Shown: one piece after another, positions 35,054-43,901 of the stretch | How positions within the stretch are numbered: position 1 is the first letter of the stretch | How the letters are laid out: every line of letters begins with the position of its first letter | NCBI RefSeq assembly: GCF_963666145.1 | Contig: NZ_OY762614.1 | Span: 882,501-946,500, forward strand | Length of the DNA: 64,000 nucleotides | DNA from: an uncultured Desulfobacter sp. | GTDB lineage: Bacteria; Desulfobacterota; Desulfobacteria; Desulfobacterales; Desulfobacteraceae | Direction: 5' to 3' | The notes under the pieces: model-generated | Seen by the model: the letters and a program-made list of their open reading frames with translations, nothing else | Database searches by the model: none | Told to the model about the DNA's origin: nothing | Made by a program: the position numbers and the translations under genes

Positions 35054-35974
35054 ATGATTCAATCTATTTTACTTTGGCTTGCAGCCATTCTGACAGCACC
35101 GTTTTTTTCGGGCCTGATCCTGAAAATCAAGGCATTTTTCGGCGGGAAAAAAGGTCCGCCCATTTTGATCAATTACTACACCCTGATCAAACTGTTTAAA
35201 AAGGGATCGGTTTACAGCAACAGTACTACATTTGTATTTAGGCTGGGACCCGTCATCTCCCTTACCTCGGCAATTACCGCGCTGATGTTCCTTCCCATTG
35301 CAGGGTACGATCCGATATTCTCTTTCAACGGAGATGTGATTTTTGTCCTGTACACCCTGGGACTGGGTCGGTTTTTCACCATTGCAGCAGCCATGGATAC
35401 CGCATCTCCCTTTGAAGGCATGGGTGCGGCCAGGGAAGCCTACTTCCCCATCATCTGCGAAGCCGCCATGTTCATGATCCTGATCTTTTTTTATCGGATC
35501 ACGGGCGAACTGCAGTTGTCCGCCTATTTTGCCGGCAACACCACCCAGACTATGTGGAGTTCGGCAGGCGCCCCGCTGCTCTTCATCGTTCTCTCGTTTT
35601 TCATCGTCCTTTTGACTGAAAATTCCAGGGTCCCGGTGGATGATCCGGCCACCCATCTTGAACTGACCATGATCCATGAAGTTATGGTTCTTGATCACAG
35701 CGGCCCGGATTTCGGACTGATTGAGCTTGGCTCTTTTTGCAAACTCATGTTCTATTCCACCATCATCTCAAGATTGATTTTTCCCTGTAACTCCCAAATT
35801 TTAGGGCTGCCGATAGTGATGTATATCGTCGGGCTGTTTGTGGTCTATGTTGCCGTAGGCGTAACCGAATCGGTGATGGCCAGATACAGAATGGACAAGG
35901 TGCCCCAATTTGTACTGACATCCTTTGCCCTGGCCTTTTTTGCAACCATCATCACCTTGGAGCTTGTGAAATGA
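35054..35974 (+). CDS. Hydrogenase-4 component C / NuoH-like membrane subunit
   Basis: Homologue of HyfC, HycD, EchB and NuoH, the subunit that links the peripheral arm to the membrane arm. The 306 aa product has eight helices. It has the loop motifs FFGGKKGPPILINYYTLIKLFKKGSVYS and DTASPFEGMGAAREAYFPIICEAAMFM, and the acidic ENSRVPVDDPATHLELTMIHEVMVLDHSGPD region, typical of this family. ATG 35054 has AAGGA seven bases upstream. It starts 11 bases after the B-like gene. Confidence 0.93.
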   Translation: MIQSILLWLAAILTAPFFSGLILKIKAFFGGKKGPPILINYYTLIKLFKKGSVYSNSTTFVFRLGPVISLTSAITALMFLPIAGYDPIFSFNGDVIFVLYTLGLGRFFTIAAAMDTASPFEGMGAAREAYFPIICEAAMFMILIFFYRITGELQLSAYFAGNTTQTMWSSAGAPLLFIVLSFFIVLLTENSRVPVDDPATHLELTMIHEVMVLDHSGPDFGLIELGSFCKLMFYSTIISRLIFPCNSQILGLPIVMYIVGLFVVYVAVGVTESVMARYRMDKVPQFVLTSFALAFFATIITLELVK

Positions 35975-36615
35975 TATTCAATCCGGTTGATATAATTTTA
36001 TCCTTTGTACTACTGTCGGTTCTGTTTTCATTCGGGGCCGATCGTATACTGATTTTAATCAAACTGTTGGGATTCCAGGGCGTGGTGGTCTCCATCATTC
36101 CCTTTTTCATCGGTCATGATATGGCTGACGGTGACACGGTGTTTACCTTGGCCACCTTGCTCATCCGGGGTGTCATTATTCCCTTGAGCATTTTTGTAGC
36201 CATCAGAAAAGGTGCCATCCGCAGGCGGGTAGAGCCTATTATCGGATATCATGCATCCCTTTTGTGCGGCCTTGCGGTAATTATCGGTGCCTCCTATATT
36301 TCCGGACGCCTGGATATCGGCTCCGTAAGCGGCTTCAAACTGCTTGAACCCACAGCTATTGCTCTGCTCATCACCGGCATGTTTCTGCTCATGGCACGGA
36401 GAAATGCCATTGCCATGGTCATCGGATATATAATGATGGAAAACGGGATTTCCCTGGTCGGGTCCGGCTTGTCCGTAGGCACCCGCCATATTGTTGAATT
36501 TGGTATTTTGCTGGACGTTCTGGCCGGAGCTATGATTATGGCCGTGATCCTGCGTAACATTAAACAGACCTTTGACGACGTGGATACGGCGTTGCTTAGA
36601 ACCTTAAAGGATTAG
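35971..36615 (+). CDS. Hydrogenase-4 component E-like membrane subunit
   Basis: The 214 aa product has six or seven membrane helices and resembles HyfE, whose C-terminal part is similar to NuoK. The NuoK-like section (ALLITGMFLLMARRNAIAMVIGYIMMENGISLVG) keeps the buried Glu of the proton path. It overlaps the previous gene by four bases (ATGA). Confidence 0.85.
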   Translation: MIFNPVDIILSFVLLSVLFSFGADRILILIKLLGFQGVVVSIIPFFIGHDMADGDTVFTLATLLIRGVIIPLSIFVAIRKGAIRRRVEPIIGYHASLLCGLAVIIGASYISGRLDIGSVSGFKLLEPTAIALLITGMFLLMARRNAIAMVIGYIMMENGISLVGSGLSVGTRHIVEFGILLDVLAGAMIMAVILRNIKQTFDDVDTALLRTLKD

Positions 36616-36618
36616 GGT

Positions 36619-38043
36619 ATGGTTGAATTAATATTTGCGATCCCTTTTATTGCGGGGCTTATAGCTTTTTTTCTGCCGAAATTTCTCGGCCGGTCTTTGT
36701 TGGTAATGGTCGGAGCGGTTCATCTGACGCTTTCTTATAGGCTGTGGAAATTTAATCCCCCTGCCTATTTTGAACGATATTTTGCAGTGACCCCCGAAGG
36801 TATGCTTTCGCTGCTGGTGATTTCCCTACTCTTCTTTTTGATCTCCATTTACACGGTGGGCTACCTTAGAGAAAGCAAAATCCAGTCCGAGGGAATTTTC
36901 ACCGGCTCCATGCTGGTGTTTTTGGGCACCATGACCATGGTTACCCTGTCCGACCATATCATGGTGATGTGGATAGCCATTGAGGCCACAACGCTTGCCA
37001 GCGCCCCCTTAATTTATACCCATCGTTCCGCGGCGTCCCTTGAGGCAACCTGGAAATATGTGCTCATCTGTTCGGTGGGCATTGCCATGGCACTTTTGGG
37101 ATCTGTTCTGGTGGCTTTTTCCATGGGGCCGGCCAATACAGGGCTAACCATCTCTTTTTCCGCTTTAGCCGGGGTGGCTAAAACTCTGGACCCAGTGTGG
37201 CTTAAAGCGGGATTTATCTTTGTCCTGGTGGGATACGGGACCAAGATGGGGCTTGCACCCATGCACACATGGCTGCCCGATGCCCACAGCGAAGCGCCAA
37301 GCCCTGCTTCGGCTCTTTTATCGGGGGTTTTACTTAACTGCGCTTTTCTTGGCATCTTTAAAACCAATAAGATCATGGTGGCTGCGGGGCTTCAGGACTT
37401 TTCCGGCGGTATTCTTATGGTGTTCGGCCTATTGTCCATTCTGGCAGCAGCTACATTTATTCTTAAACAGAACGAATATAAACGAATGCTGGCCTATTCC
37501 AGTATTGAGAATATGGGTATCATTGCATTCGGCACCGGCGTGGGCGGCTTAGGGGTATATGGTGCAGTGATCTGCATGCTCCATCACAGCCTGATTAAGT
37601 CCTCTTTGTTTCTTTCGTCAGGCAATATTCTATTAGGATACGGGGACCGGTTTATCAAAAATACAGGCAACCTGGTTAAGAGCATGCCCCGGACCTTTGT
37701 GGCCTTTTTTGCAGGGTTTGCCGGGATTGCAGGATTTCCGCCCTTTGGTATTTTCATCGGAGAATTCTGTATCGTTGTCGCAGCCTTCAAAGCCGGTTTC
37801 CATGTGGCCGTCACCGTTTTTATACTCAGCCTGTGTGTTATTTTTGCAGGATTTGCCAACCAGGTCATGAAAATCAGCTTCGATGAAACGGACACCGTTA
37901 TCAAAATGAAAGAAACCATCGGCATGGTCTGGCCCCAGTATCTGTTACTTTTAACCTCACTGATCTTGTGTTTCTTTATTCCGGATTCATTGAATCAAAC
38001 CATATCCGATGCAATAACAGCCATCGGCGGAGGACTTAGATGA
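36619..38043 (+). CDS. Hydrogenase-4 component F-like proton-translocating subunit
   Basis: Second antiporter-like subunit, similar to HyfF and NuoN. The 474 aa product has about 14 helices. It has VMWIAIEATTLASAPLIYTHRS (conserved Glu), GYGTKMGLAPMHTWLPDAHSEAPSPASALLSGVLLN and LKQNEYKRMLAYSSIENMG. It begins three bases after the E-like gene and overlaps the next by four bases. Confidence 0.92.
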   Translation: MVELIFAIPFIAGLIAFFLPKFLGRSLLVMVGAVHLTLSYRLWKFNPPAYFERYFAVTPEGMLSLLVISLLFFLISIYTVGYLRESKIQSEGIFTGSMLVFLGTMTMVTLSDHIMVMWIAIEATTLASAPLIYTHRSAASLEATWKYVLICSVGIAMALLGSVLVAFSMGPANTGLTISFSALAGVAKTLDPVWLKAGFIFVLVGYGTKMGLAPMHTWLPDAHSEAPSPASALLSGVLLNCAFLGIFKTNKIMVAAGLQDFSGGILMVFGLLSILAAATFILKQNEYKRMLAYSSIENMGIIAFGTGVGGLGVYGAVICMLHHSLIKSSLFLSSGNILLGYGDRFIKNTGNLVKSMPRTFVAFFAGFAGIAGFPPFGIFIGEFCIVVAAFKAGFHVAVTVFILSLCVIFAGFANQVMKISFDETDTVIKMKETIGMVWPQYLLLLTSLILCFFIPDSLNQTISDAITAIGGGLR

Positions 38044-39554
38044 GCAACGCTTTTTTACAGATTTCAAACGCTGAGAAAGTCTCCCGGGAGTCCATTCCCC
38101 ATCTTGCTTTTGATGAATTCCGGAGCCAGGCTCTGGACATGGTGACAAACGGAGGAAAAGTTGTCCAGTATTTTGCCTATCCGGACAAGCAGAGACTCAA
38201 ACTTTTAGCGGTATTGAGGACCGACAAACTTTTTGCAGCCGGCTGCGATGCACCGGATCCATATCCGTCATTCACCAGAATCTGCGAACCCTTTCATCTG
38301 TTTGAACGGGAAATGGCAGAGCAATTTGGTATATGTCCCCATGGCCATCCCTGGCTGAAAATGGTTCGATACCATCCGAATTACACGGACGGTGCAGCAG
38401 ATGTGTTCGGCAATGACTATTCCAAGGACATTCCCGGAAATTATAAATATTACCAGGTGGAAGGTGATGAAATCCACGAGGTTGCTGTGGGGCCGGTCCA
38501 TGCCGGGGTAATCGAGCCGGGCCATTTCCGATTCAACTGCATCGGAGAACGGGTGCTGCACCTGGAAATCCAGCTGGGGTATCAGCACCGGGGCATTGAA
38601 CAGCAATTGCTTGGGGTGCCGGCCAAACGTCTTCCCATCATTTGTGAAAACATTGCAGGCGATACCACCATCGGACACAGTCTGTGCATGGCCCAGAACC
38701 TGGAGGCCCTGACGGGGGTTGAACCGGATCAAGGCGCCCGGATCATCCGGACCATTGCCCTGGAACTTGAACGTCTGGCCAACCACATCGGCGATCTTGG
38801 GGCACTCAGCGGGGATGTTGCATTTCTGCCTCCGGCCAACTATTTCGGCCGGATCCGGGGGGATTTTCTTAACCTCTCCCTCCTGATTTGCGGCAACCGA
38901 TTCGGCAAGGGCCTGGTTCGGCCCGGCGGGGTTCGATTTTCCCTGTCCAATGATGTGCGACAAGTCCTTAATGACCGCCTGGCAGAGCTTAGGCCCGAAG
39001 TGGAACATGTACTGGAACTGCTTTTTAATGCCGTCACCGTCAGGTCCAGGTTTGAGGGGTGCGGATCGGTGAGTCATGAAGATGCCGAACATCTCGGACT
39101 GGTCGGCCCGGCCGGTCGGGCCAGCGGAATGGCATATGATGTGAGGCGGTGTTTTCCTAGTGAACACTACCGGCACCTGGGCATCCCGGAAAATAAAAAA
39201 GCCACGGGGGACGTCTATGCCAGAGCTCGGGTCAGGTACGACGAAATCCTCCAGTCTCTTCAAATCGTTGAATCACTGGCCGCCATTCCCGTTGAAACCA
39301 ATTGTGTAAACGAAGGTTTGATGAACGAGCTGCCGGCTTCAAGCTTTTCCGTATCACTGAATGAAGCCTGGCGGGGTGAAGTCTCCCATGCCGTCTTGAC
39401 TGATGAAAACGGAAAAATCCTAAGGTACAAGATAAAGGACCCCTCCTTTCACAACTGGAACGGGTTGGCCATGGCGCTCAGGGACACCGGGATATCTGAT
39501 TTCCCCCTGAACAATAAGAGTTTTAATCTATCCTACTGCGGATTTGATCTTTAA
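38040..39554 (+). CDS. Hydrogenase large-subunit-like protein lacking NiFe-binding cysteines (fused 30 kDa + 49 kDa)
   Basis: Homologue of HyfG/HycE, with a NuoC-like N-terminal domain (about 1-135, ICEPFHLFEREMAEQFGI) and a NuoD-like body (about 140-504). In NiFe hydrogenases two Cys pairs hold the metal. Here the N-terminal pair is reduced to Cys 202 in IICENIAGD (second position Ile 205), and the C-terminal pair to Cys 500 in SYCGFDL at the very end. The protein also stops there, without the cleaved C-terminal peptide of true hydrogenases. A NiFe centre is thus not expected. This matches energy-converting hydrogenase-related (Ehr) complexes. Confidence 0.9.
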   Translation: MSNAFLQISNAEKVSRESIPHLAFDEFRSQALDMVTNGGKVVQYFAYPDKQRLKLLAVLRTDKLFAAGCDAPDPYPSFTRICEPFHLFEREMAEQFGICPHGHPWLKMVRYHPNYTDGAADVFGNDYSKDIPGNYKYYQVEGDEIHEVAVGPVHAGVIEPGHFRFNCIGERVLHLEIQLGYQHRGIEQQLLGVPAKRLPIICENIAGDTTIGHSLCMAQNLEALTGVEPDQGARIIRTIALELERLANHIGDLGALSGDVAFLPPANYFGRIRGDFLNLSLLICGNRFGKGLVRPGGVRFSLSNDVRQVLNDRLAELRPEVEHVLELLFNAVTVRSRFEGCGSVSHEDAEHLGLVGPAGRASGMAYDVRRCFPSEHYRHLGIPENKKATGDVYARARVRYDEILQSLQIVESLAAIPVETNCVNEGLMNELPASSFSVSLNEAWRGEVSHAVLTDENGKILRYKIKDPSFHNWNGLAMALRDTGISDFPLNNKSFNLSYCGFDL

Positions 39555-39572
39555 AAAAGCGGAGAATATCAT

Positions 39573-40313
39573 ATGCTCAGTGTATTTAAAAACAGATTTG
39601 AACAAGGCTACCGGACCAACCGATATCCCGAAGAAAAGGTCAAGGTATTTCCCCGCTACCGAGGCAGACCCGTTATCCAGAACAATATCTCCGGGGCAAC
39701 CCTTGAAGCCTGTGCGGCATCCTGTCCCCAGGACGCCATATTGGTAGAGGATAAAAAAATCGACATGGGCCGGTGCGTATTTTGTGGCACCTGCGAACAG
39801 ACATCCAATGGCCAAATCAAGTTTACCAATGACTATGAAATTGCAACGTCTGAGCGTGCAGATCTGATTACAGATGGAGATCTTCCGGCCCTGGCCGAGC
39901 ATGCCAAAAAGCATTTTAAAAAACTGTTCGGCCGCTCTTTGCAATTGCGCCAGGTCTCTGCAGCCGGTTGCAATGCATGTGAGGCAGACCTGAACGTATT
40001 GGCCACGCCCTTTTTTGATTTGGCCAGATTCGGCATCAACTTTGTCGCCTCCCCCCGCCATGCCGACGGCATTGTGGTGACAGGCCCCGTATCCAAGAAC
40101 ATGAAAACCGCCTTGCTCCAAACCTATGAGGCCACCCCGGCACCAAAGGTCGTCATCGCCGTGGGCTCATGCACCATCAGCGGCGGGCCGTTCACCGGAA
40201 GCCCTGAAATCACAGAGGGACTGAACAAAATCCTGCCGGTGGATCTGTTTATCCCGGGATGCCCACCCCATCCCATGACCAACCTTCATGCACTGCTTTC
40301 CTTTTTTAAGTGA
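39573..40313 (+). CDS. NuoB/HyfI-like small subunit fused to a ferredoxin-type domain
   Basis: The 246 aa product has two parts. Residues about 30-100 form a ferredoxin-like domain with Cys 47 and 51 (ACAASCP) and Cys 68, 71 and 74 (CVFCGTC), enough for one [4Fe-4S] cluster. Residues about 120-246 are the NuoB/HycG fold with Cys 133, 136, 200 and 230 (GCNACEADL, VGSC, PGCPPHP), the N2-type cluster next to the large subunit. In E. coli hyf these are two separate proteins. Last gene of the operon, followed by a strong terminator. Confidence 0.92.
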   Translation: MLSVFKNRFEQGYRTNRYPEEKVKVFPRYRGRPVIQNNISGATLEACAASCPQDAILVEDKKIDMGRCVFCGTCEQTSNGQIKFTNDYEIATSERADLITDGDLPALAEHAKKHFKKLFGRSLQLRQVSAAGCNACEADLNVLATPFFDLARFGINFVASPRHADGIVVTGPVSKNMKTALLQTYEATPAPKVVIAVGSCTISGGPFTGSPEITEGLNKILPVDLFIPGCPPHPMTNLHALLSFFK

Positions 40314-40369
40314 TGTGAAATACAGAGAAGCAGACTGAAAGAAAAAGAAGTCGGTATCGCAAAAATATT

Positions 40370-40406
40370 ACGGCCGGGGAAAGTGTCTTTCCCCGGCCGT
40401 TTTTGT
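40370..40406 (+). terminator. Rho-independent terminator after the Ehr-like operon
   Basis: Stem ACGGCCGGGGAAAG/CTTTCCCCGGCCGT with a TGT loop, then five T. It sits between convergent genes (small subunit and efp) and may serve both. Confidence 0.9.
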
Positions 40407-40427
40407 TCAATGAAATGAAGTGAAACG

Positions 40428-40991
40428 CTATTCGCTGGCACGCTCACTGTATTCCCGGGTCCGGGTATCAATCTTGATCAACTGATCTTCATTCACAAAC
40501 GGAGGCACCTGGACTTCGAAACCGGTTTCCACCGTGGCCGGCTTGGTGTCGCCCGTGGCAGTATCGCCTTTGGCCCAGGGTTCGGTGGCAGTAACCCGCA
40601 GGACCACAAAATTGGGCAGTGTGACGCCGATGGGCTTCTGGTTGTGCAACAGAACGGTGCACACGGTATTCTCCTTGAGCAGGTCCACGTTCTCCCCGAT
40701 CTGATCCTGGGTCAGCATGATCTGATCGTAGGTGGTGGAATTCATAAACCACCAGCCCTCACGGTCTGAATAGAGGTATTCCATATCCGTTTCTTCCAGG
40801 TCAGCCTTTTCAAATTTGTCACCGGAACGGTAGGTACGTTCAAACTGGGAACCTGTGATCATATTTTTAAGTTTGCACTTATACAGGGACTGCCCCTTGC
40901 CAGGCTTTTTAAACTCAAAACCCACAATCACATGGGGATCACCGTCAATATCCAGTTTAAGCCCTTTTCTCAAATCGCTGGCTAAATACAT
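40428..40991 (-). CDS. efp: Translation elongation factor P
   Basis: Relieves ribosome stalling at proline runs. The 187 aa length is standard. Domain I carries the loop KKPGKGQSLYK, whose Lys (PGKGQ) is the site modified in many bacteria; domains II and III follow (DREGWWFMNSTTYDQI, GDTATGDTKPATVETG). ATG 40991 has AAGGAG upstream. It is transcribed against the Ehr-like operon. Confidence 0.97.
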   Translation of the reverse strand: MYLASDLRKGLKLDIDGDPHVIVGFEFKKPGKGQSLYKCKLKNMITGSQFERTYRSGDKFEKADLEETDMEYLYSDREGWWFMNSTTYDQIMLTQDQIGENVDLLKENTVCTVLLHNQKPIGVTLPNFVVLRVTATEPWAKGDTATGDTKPATVETGFEVQVPPFVNEDQLIKIDTRTREYSERASE

Positions 40992-41010
40992 CCAATCTCC
41001 TTAATTTTTA

Positions 41011-41061
41011 AATAACAGCCATGGGCTGAATCGGCAGATCAACACCCGGACCCAGCCCACA
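41011..41061. repeat. Intergenic hairpin repeat, copy 1
   Basis: AATAACAGCCATGGGCTG, a 24-base loop, then CAGCCCAC. Arms TGGGCTG/CAGCCCA pair. The left flank and arm recur at 42761 and partly at 43812. Confidence 0.45.
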
Positions 41062-41233
41062 TCAAAATATGAAAGTAATTTATTGGTTTATTGAAACATT
41101 CATACTATTAAAAGCGAACCCAATAAAACATATTCCGTCATTCTTGGCAAGCTCAGACCAAAAACAGCTTGCAATTTTACCATGTTTATAGGAAAATTCG
41201 TTGATTTAAATCTAATCATTGCAGGAAATACCC

Positions 41234-42763
41234 ATGATCATAGTTATCGACTTCGGATCCCAGTTTAACCAACTGATCGCCCGGCGTGTCAGGGAAAACA
41301 ATGTATACTGCCAGGTGGAACCTTCGGATATCACCCTTGATAAACTAAAGGAACTTTCCCCCACAGGCATCATTCTTTCCGGCGGGCCGTCTTCCATCTA
41401 CGAAGAGAACAGCCCGACCATCGACGCCGGCGTTTTTGACCTGGGCGTACCCATTCTCGGCATCTGTTACGGCATGCAGTATATGGTACACACCCTAGGG
41501 GGCACCATTGAACAAGCCAGTAAGAGAGAGTATGGCTTTGCCGAGTTGCGAATCACGCCGGGAAACCCGCTGTTCAAGGAGATGGACGACAGTTTCCAGT
41601 GCTGGATGAGCCATGGAGACTCTGCAAAAACGCTGCCCGAAGGATTTGAAATCACAGGTCAAACCGACAACACACCCATTGCAGCCATCGCAAATTACAG
41701 CAAAAAACTGTTTGGCCTTCAGTTCCATCCTGAAGTTGAGCACTCCATCAACGGAGCTGCCATGATCCGTCATTTTCTGTTTGATGTCTGCGGTTGCGAT
41801 CAGAACTGGACCATGAAATCATTCAGTGAAGGTGCCATTGCCCAGATCAAGGATGCGGTGGGAGACAAAAAAGTCATCATGGGCCTTTCCGGCGGGGTGG
41901 ACTCCTCTGTGGCCGCCACCTTGATCCATAAAGCCGTGGGGAAAAATCTGCACTGCATTTTTGTGGACAACGGACTGTTACGACTCAACGAAAAAGAGCA
42001 GCTTGAGGTCAGCCTTCTGGCCAATCTGGACATGAACATCAAGTTTGTGGATGCCCAGGAAAAATTCTTAACCGCACTGGCCGGGGTTACAGACCCGGAA
42101 AAGAAGAGAAAGATCATCGGCAAACTTTTCATTGAGGTGTTTGACGCCGAGGCCAAAAAGGTTGAAGGCGCACAGTTCCTTGGCCAGGGCACCTTGTATC
42201 CGGATATCATTGAATCCAAATCTGCATTTGGCGGTCCCACTTCGGTCATCAAATCCCACCACAATGTAGGGGGCCTGCCCGAAGAAATGAACTTGAAACT
42301 GGTGGAGCCCCTGCAATTGCTGTTCAAGGATGAGGTCAGAAAACTGGGTCTTGAACTGGGCATCCACGAGGACCTGATCTGGCGCCAGCCCTTCCCCGGC
42401 CCCGGACTTGCCATCCGCATCCTGGGCGACATCACCCGGGAACGCCTGGATATTCTTCGCAAGGCCGATGACATTCTGCTCCAGGAGATCAAACAGGCCG
42501 GCCTTTACAGAAAGCTATGGCAGTCATTTGCGGTTCTTTTACCCATCAAAAGTGTGGGGGTTATGGGTGACAAACGCACCTTTGCCAATTGCCTGGCCAT
42601 TCGTGCGGTCACATCCAATGACGCCATGACGGCGGACTGGGCCAAGCTGCCCCACGATCTCCTAGGAAAAATTTCCAACCGAATTATCAATGAAGTGGAC
42701 AAGATTAACCGCGTGGTTTTTGACATCACCTCAAAACCGCCCGGCACCATTGAATGGGAATAA
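41234..42763 (+). CDS. guaA: GMP synthase (glutamine-hydrolysing)
   Basis: Makes GMP from XMP, ATP and glutamine. The 509 aa product has a glutamine amidotransferase domain (VIDFGSQFNQLIARRVRE, nucleophile Cys in GICYGMQYM, His/Glu in FQFHPEV-type GLQFHPEVEHS). An ATP pyrophosphatase domain follows with the P-loop GLSGGVDSSVAA, then the C-terminal dimerisation domain ending DITSKPPGTIEWE. ATG 41234 has AGGAAA seven bases upstream; a TTG at 41219 would add five residues and is unlikely. Confidence 0.98.
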   Translation: MIIVIDFGSQFNQLIARRVRENNVYCQVEPSDITLDKLKELSPTGIILSGGPSSIYEENSPTIDAGVFDLGVPILGICYGMQYMVHTLGGTIEQASKREYGFAELRITPGNPLFKEMDDSFQCWMSHGDSAKTLPEGFEITGQTDNTPIAAIANYSKKLFGLQFHPEVEHSINGAAMIRHFLFDVCGCDQNWTMKSFSEGAIAQIKDAVGDKKVIMGLSGGVDSSVAATLIHKAVGKNLHCIFVDNGLLRLNEKEQLEVSLLANLDMNIKFVDAQEKFLTALAGVTDPEKKRKIIGKLFIEVFDAEAKKVEGAQFLGQGTLYPDIIESKSAFGGPTSVIKSHHNVGGLPEEMNLKLVEPLQLLFKDEVRKLGLELGIHEDLIWRQPFPGPGLAIRILGDITRERLDILRKADDILLQEIKQAGLYRKLWQSFAVLLPIKSVGVMGDKRTFANCLAIRAVTSNDAMTADWAKLPHDLLGKISNRIINEVDKINRVVFDITSKPPGTIEWE

Positions 42764-42817
42764 CGACCATGGGCTGGACGGTCTGGACGATCGGAACTAG
42801 GACGTTCAGCCCACAAC
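42761..42817. repeat. Intergenic hairpin repeat, copy 2
   Basis: AATAACGACCATGGGCTG, a 30-base loop, then CAGCCCACAACA, directly after guaA. It is the same design as copy 1, and a partial left half (CAATAACAACCATCGGCTG) starts at 43811 after the next gene. Confidence 0.45.
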
Positions 42818-42850
42818 ACAATAAAAGAAAATACGGGCACCAATCAAGTT

Positions 42851-43816
42851 ATGAGCGAAAACAGACTCGGGGATTACCTGAATCCAGATGGGGATCAGGC
42901 ATTTGAGGATGATGGGGAAGGTTTTGGGGGGTCAGTTTTTCAGCAGGAAGCCAACACCCTTAAAATAGAAAAATTATCCCAGCGGGTGACGATCATCTCG
43001 GTGATCATTCCCTGCATCATTCTCGCCATTCTCATCTTTGTCTATCTCGATATCACCGAAAAAGTGGTGGACGTGGACCAGACCCAGGCAGACCATGTGG
43101 CGCAGGTGTCACAGGATCTTGACATCAAGCTCAATGCCTTGGATGTCAGGATCGCCAAAGCCACCCACGAACTGGATGAAAAGCTTACAGCTATAGAAAC
43201 CAAACGCCAGGCCCTTGAAAACCAGACCGCAAAAATGTCGGCGGCCAAAGTGGATCTCAAGGCCATGGAGGCTGCCCTTGCCAAGCTGGATAAACGGATT
43301 AAGACCAATGCAGATCAGAACAAATCTACCCTGGCCGCCACTGAACGTATTAACCAGCAACTTTTAGCGAGCATTGATAAAAACAGTGCGGAGTTCAAAA
43401 CCGTCTCCGGACAGATCAAAAAGGAATTTCGCCTGTTTAAAGAGGAGTTTGACGCAAGACTGCTTGAATTGTCCGCCTACGAACAAAAAATTGCACAGCT
43501 CAGTAAAGATACAAATCTGCTGGGCCAGCAACTGGACAAATTAAAAAAAGATACGGCTGCATCCATGGACAAGAAAATGGCGCAGCTCAAGCAGGAGCTT
43601 GAAACACAGATTGCCGACGCAAAAAGACGCGCTGATGCAGCCCATTCCACAGCGAAAAAAGCTGCGGCCACAGCTGATACTGCTAAACCGACACCCCTGG
43701 CCCAATCAGTAACATCGCCCAAAGCGCCCGCCTCCCCGCCCCCCCCAACACCCAAAGCACAACCGCCGAGTGTGCCGGGCACCGGGGGCATCTCAGAGCA
43801 AGATCTTTCACAATAA
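42851..43816 (+). CDS. Single-pass membrane coiled-coil protein, function unknown
   Basis: The 321 aa product starts with about 45 acidic residues (including DGEGFGG), then one membrane helix at about 48-68 (IISVIIPCIILAILIFVYLD). A long coiled coil follows, about 75-270, rich in Lys, Asp, Ala and Gln. The tail (about 280-321) is Pro/Ala-rich (SPPPPTPKAQPP). There is no enzymatic motif. The order suggests a short cytoplasmic head and an extended periplasmic rod, as in ComA/TolA-like or septum-linked rods, though orientation is not certain. It precedes the pseudokinase-like gene on the same strand with an 85-base gap. Confidence 0.75.
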   Translation: MSENRLGDYLNPDGDQAFEDDGEGFGGSVFQQEANTLKIEKLSQRVTIISVIIPCIILAILIFVYLDITEKVVDVDQTQADHVAQVSQDLDIKLNALDVRIAKATHELDEKLTAIETKRQALENQTAKMSAAKVDLKAMEAALAKLDKRIKTNADQNKSTLAATERINQQLLASIDKNSAEFKTVSGQIKKEFRLFKEEFDARLLELSAYEQKIAQLSKDTNLLGQQLDKLKKDTAASMDKKMAQLKQELETQIADAKRRADAAHSTAKKAAATADTAKPTPLAQSVTSPKAPASPPPPTPKAQPPSVPGTGGISEQDLSQ

Positions 43817-43901
43817 CAACCATCGGCTGACCCGCCGGAGGCGTTGCCGCCCCATAAACATTTAACAATTTAAAGATCTACAATAATATTTTTATAAAAG
43901 A

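Noticed and set aside
38268..39263. 331 aa minus-strand frame
   Set aside because: Antisense shadow of the hydrogenase-like large subunit, in GC-rich sequence.
33084..40313. A functional NiFe hydrogenase-4 or formate hydrogenlyase
   Set aside because: The large subunit lacks both Cys pairs for NiFe and the cleavable tail; no maturation or formate dehydrogenase gene is adjacent.
40992..41233. Riboswitch upstream of guaA
   Set aside because: No purine-type aptamer core seen; the visible hairpin belongs to the repeat family around guaA.
41800..42492. 230 aa minus-strand frame
   Set aside because: Antisense of guaA; Ser-rich product typical of shadow frames.
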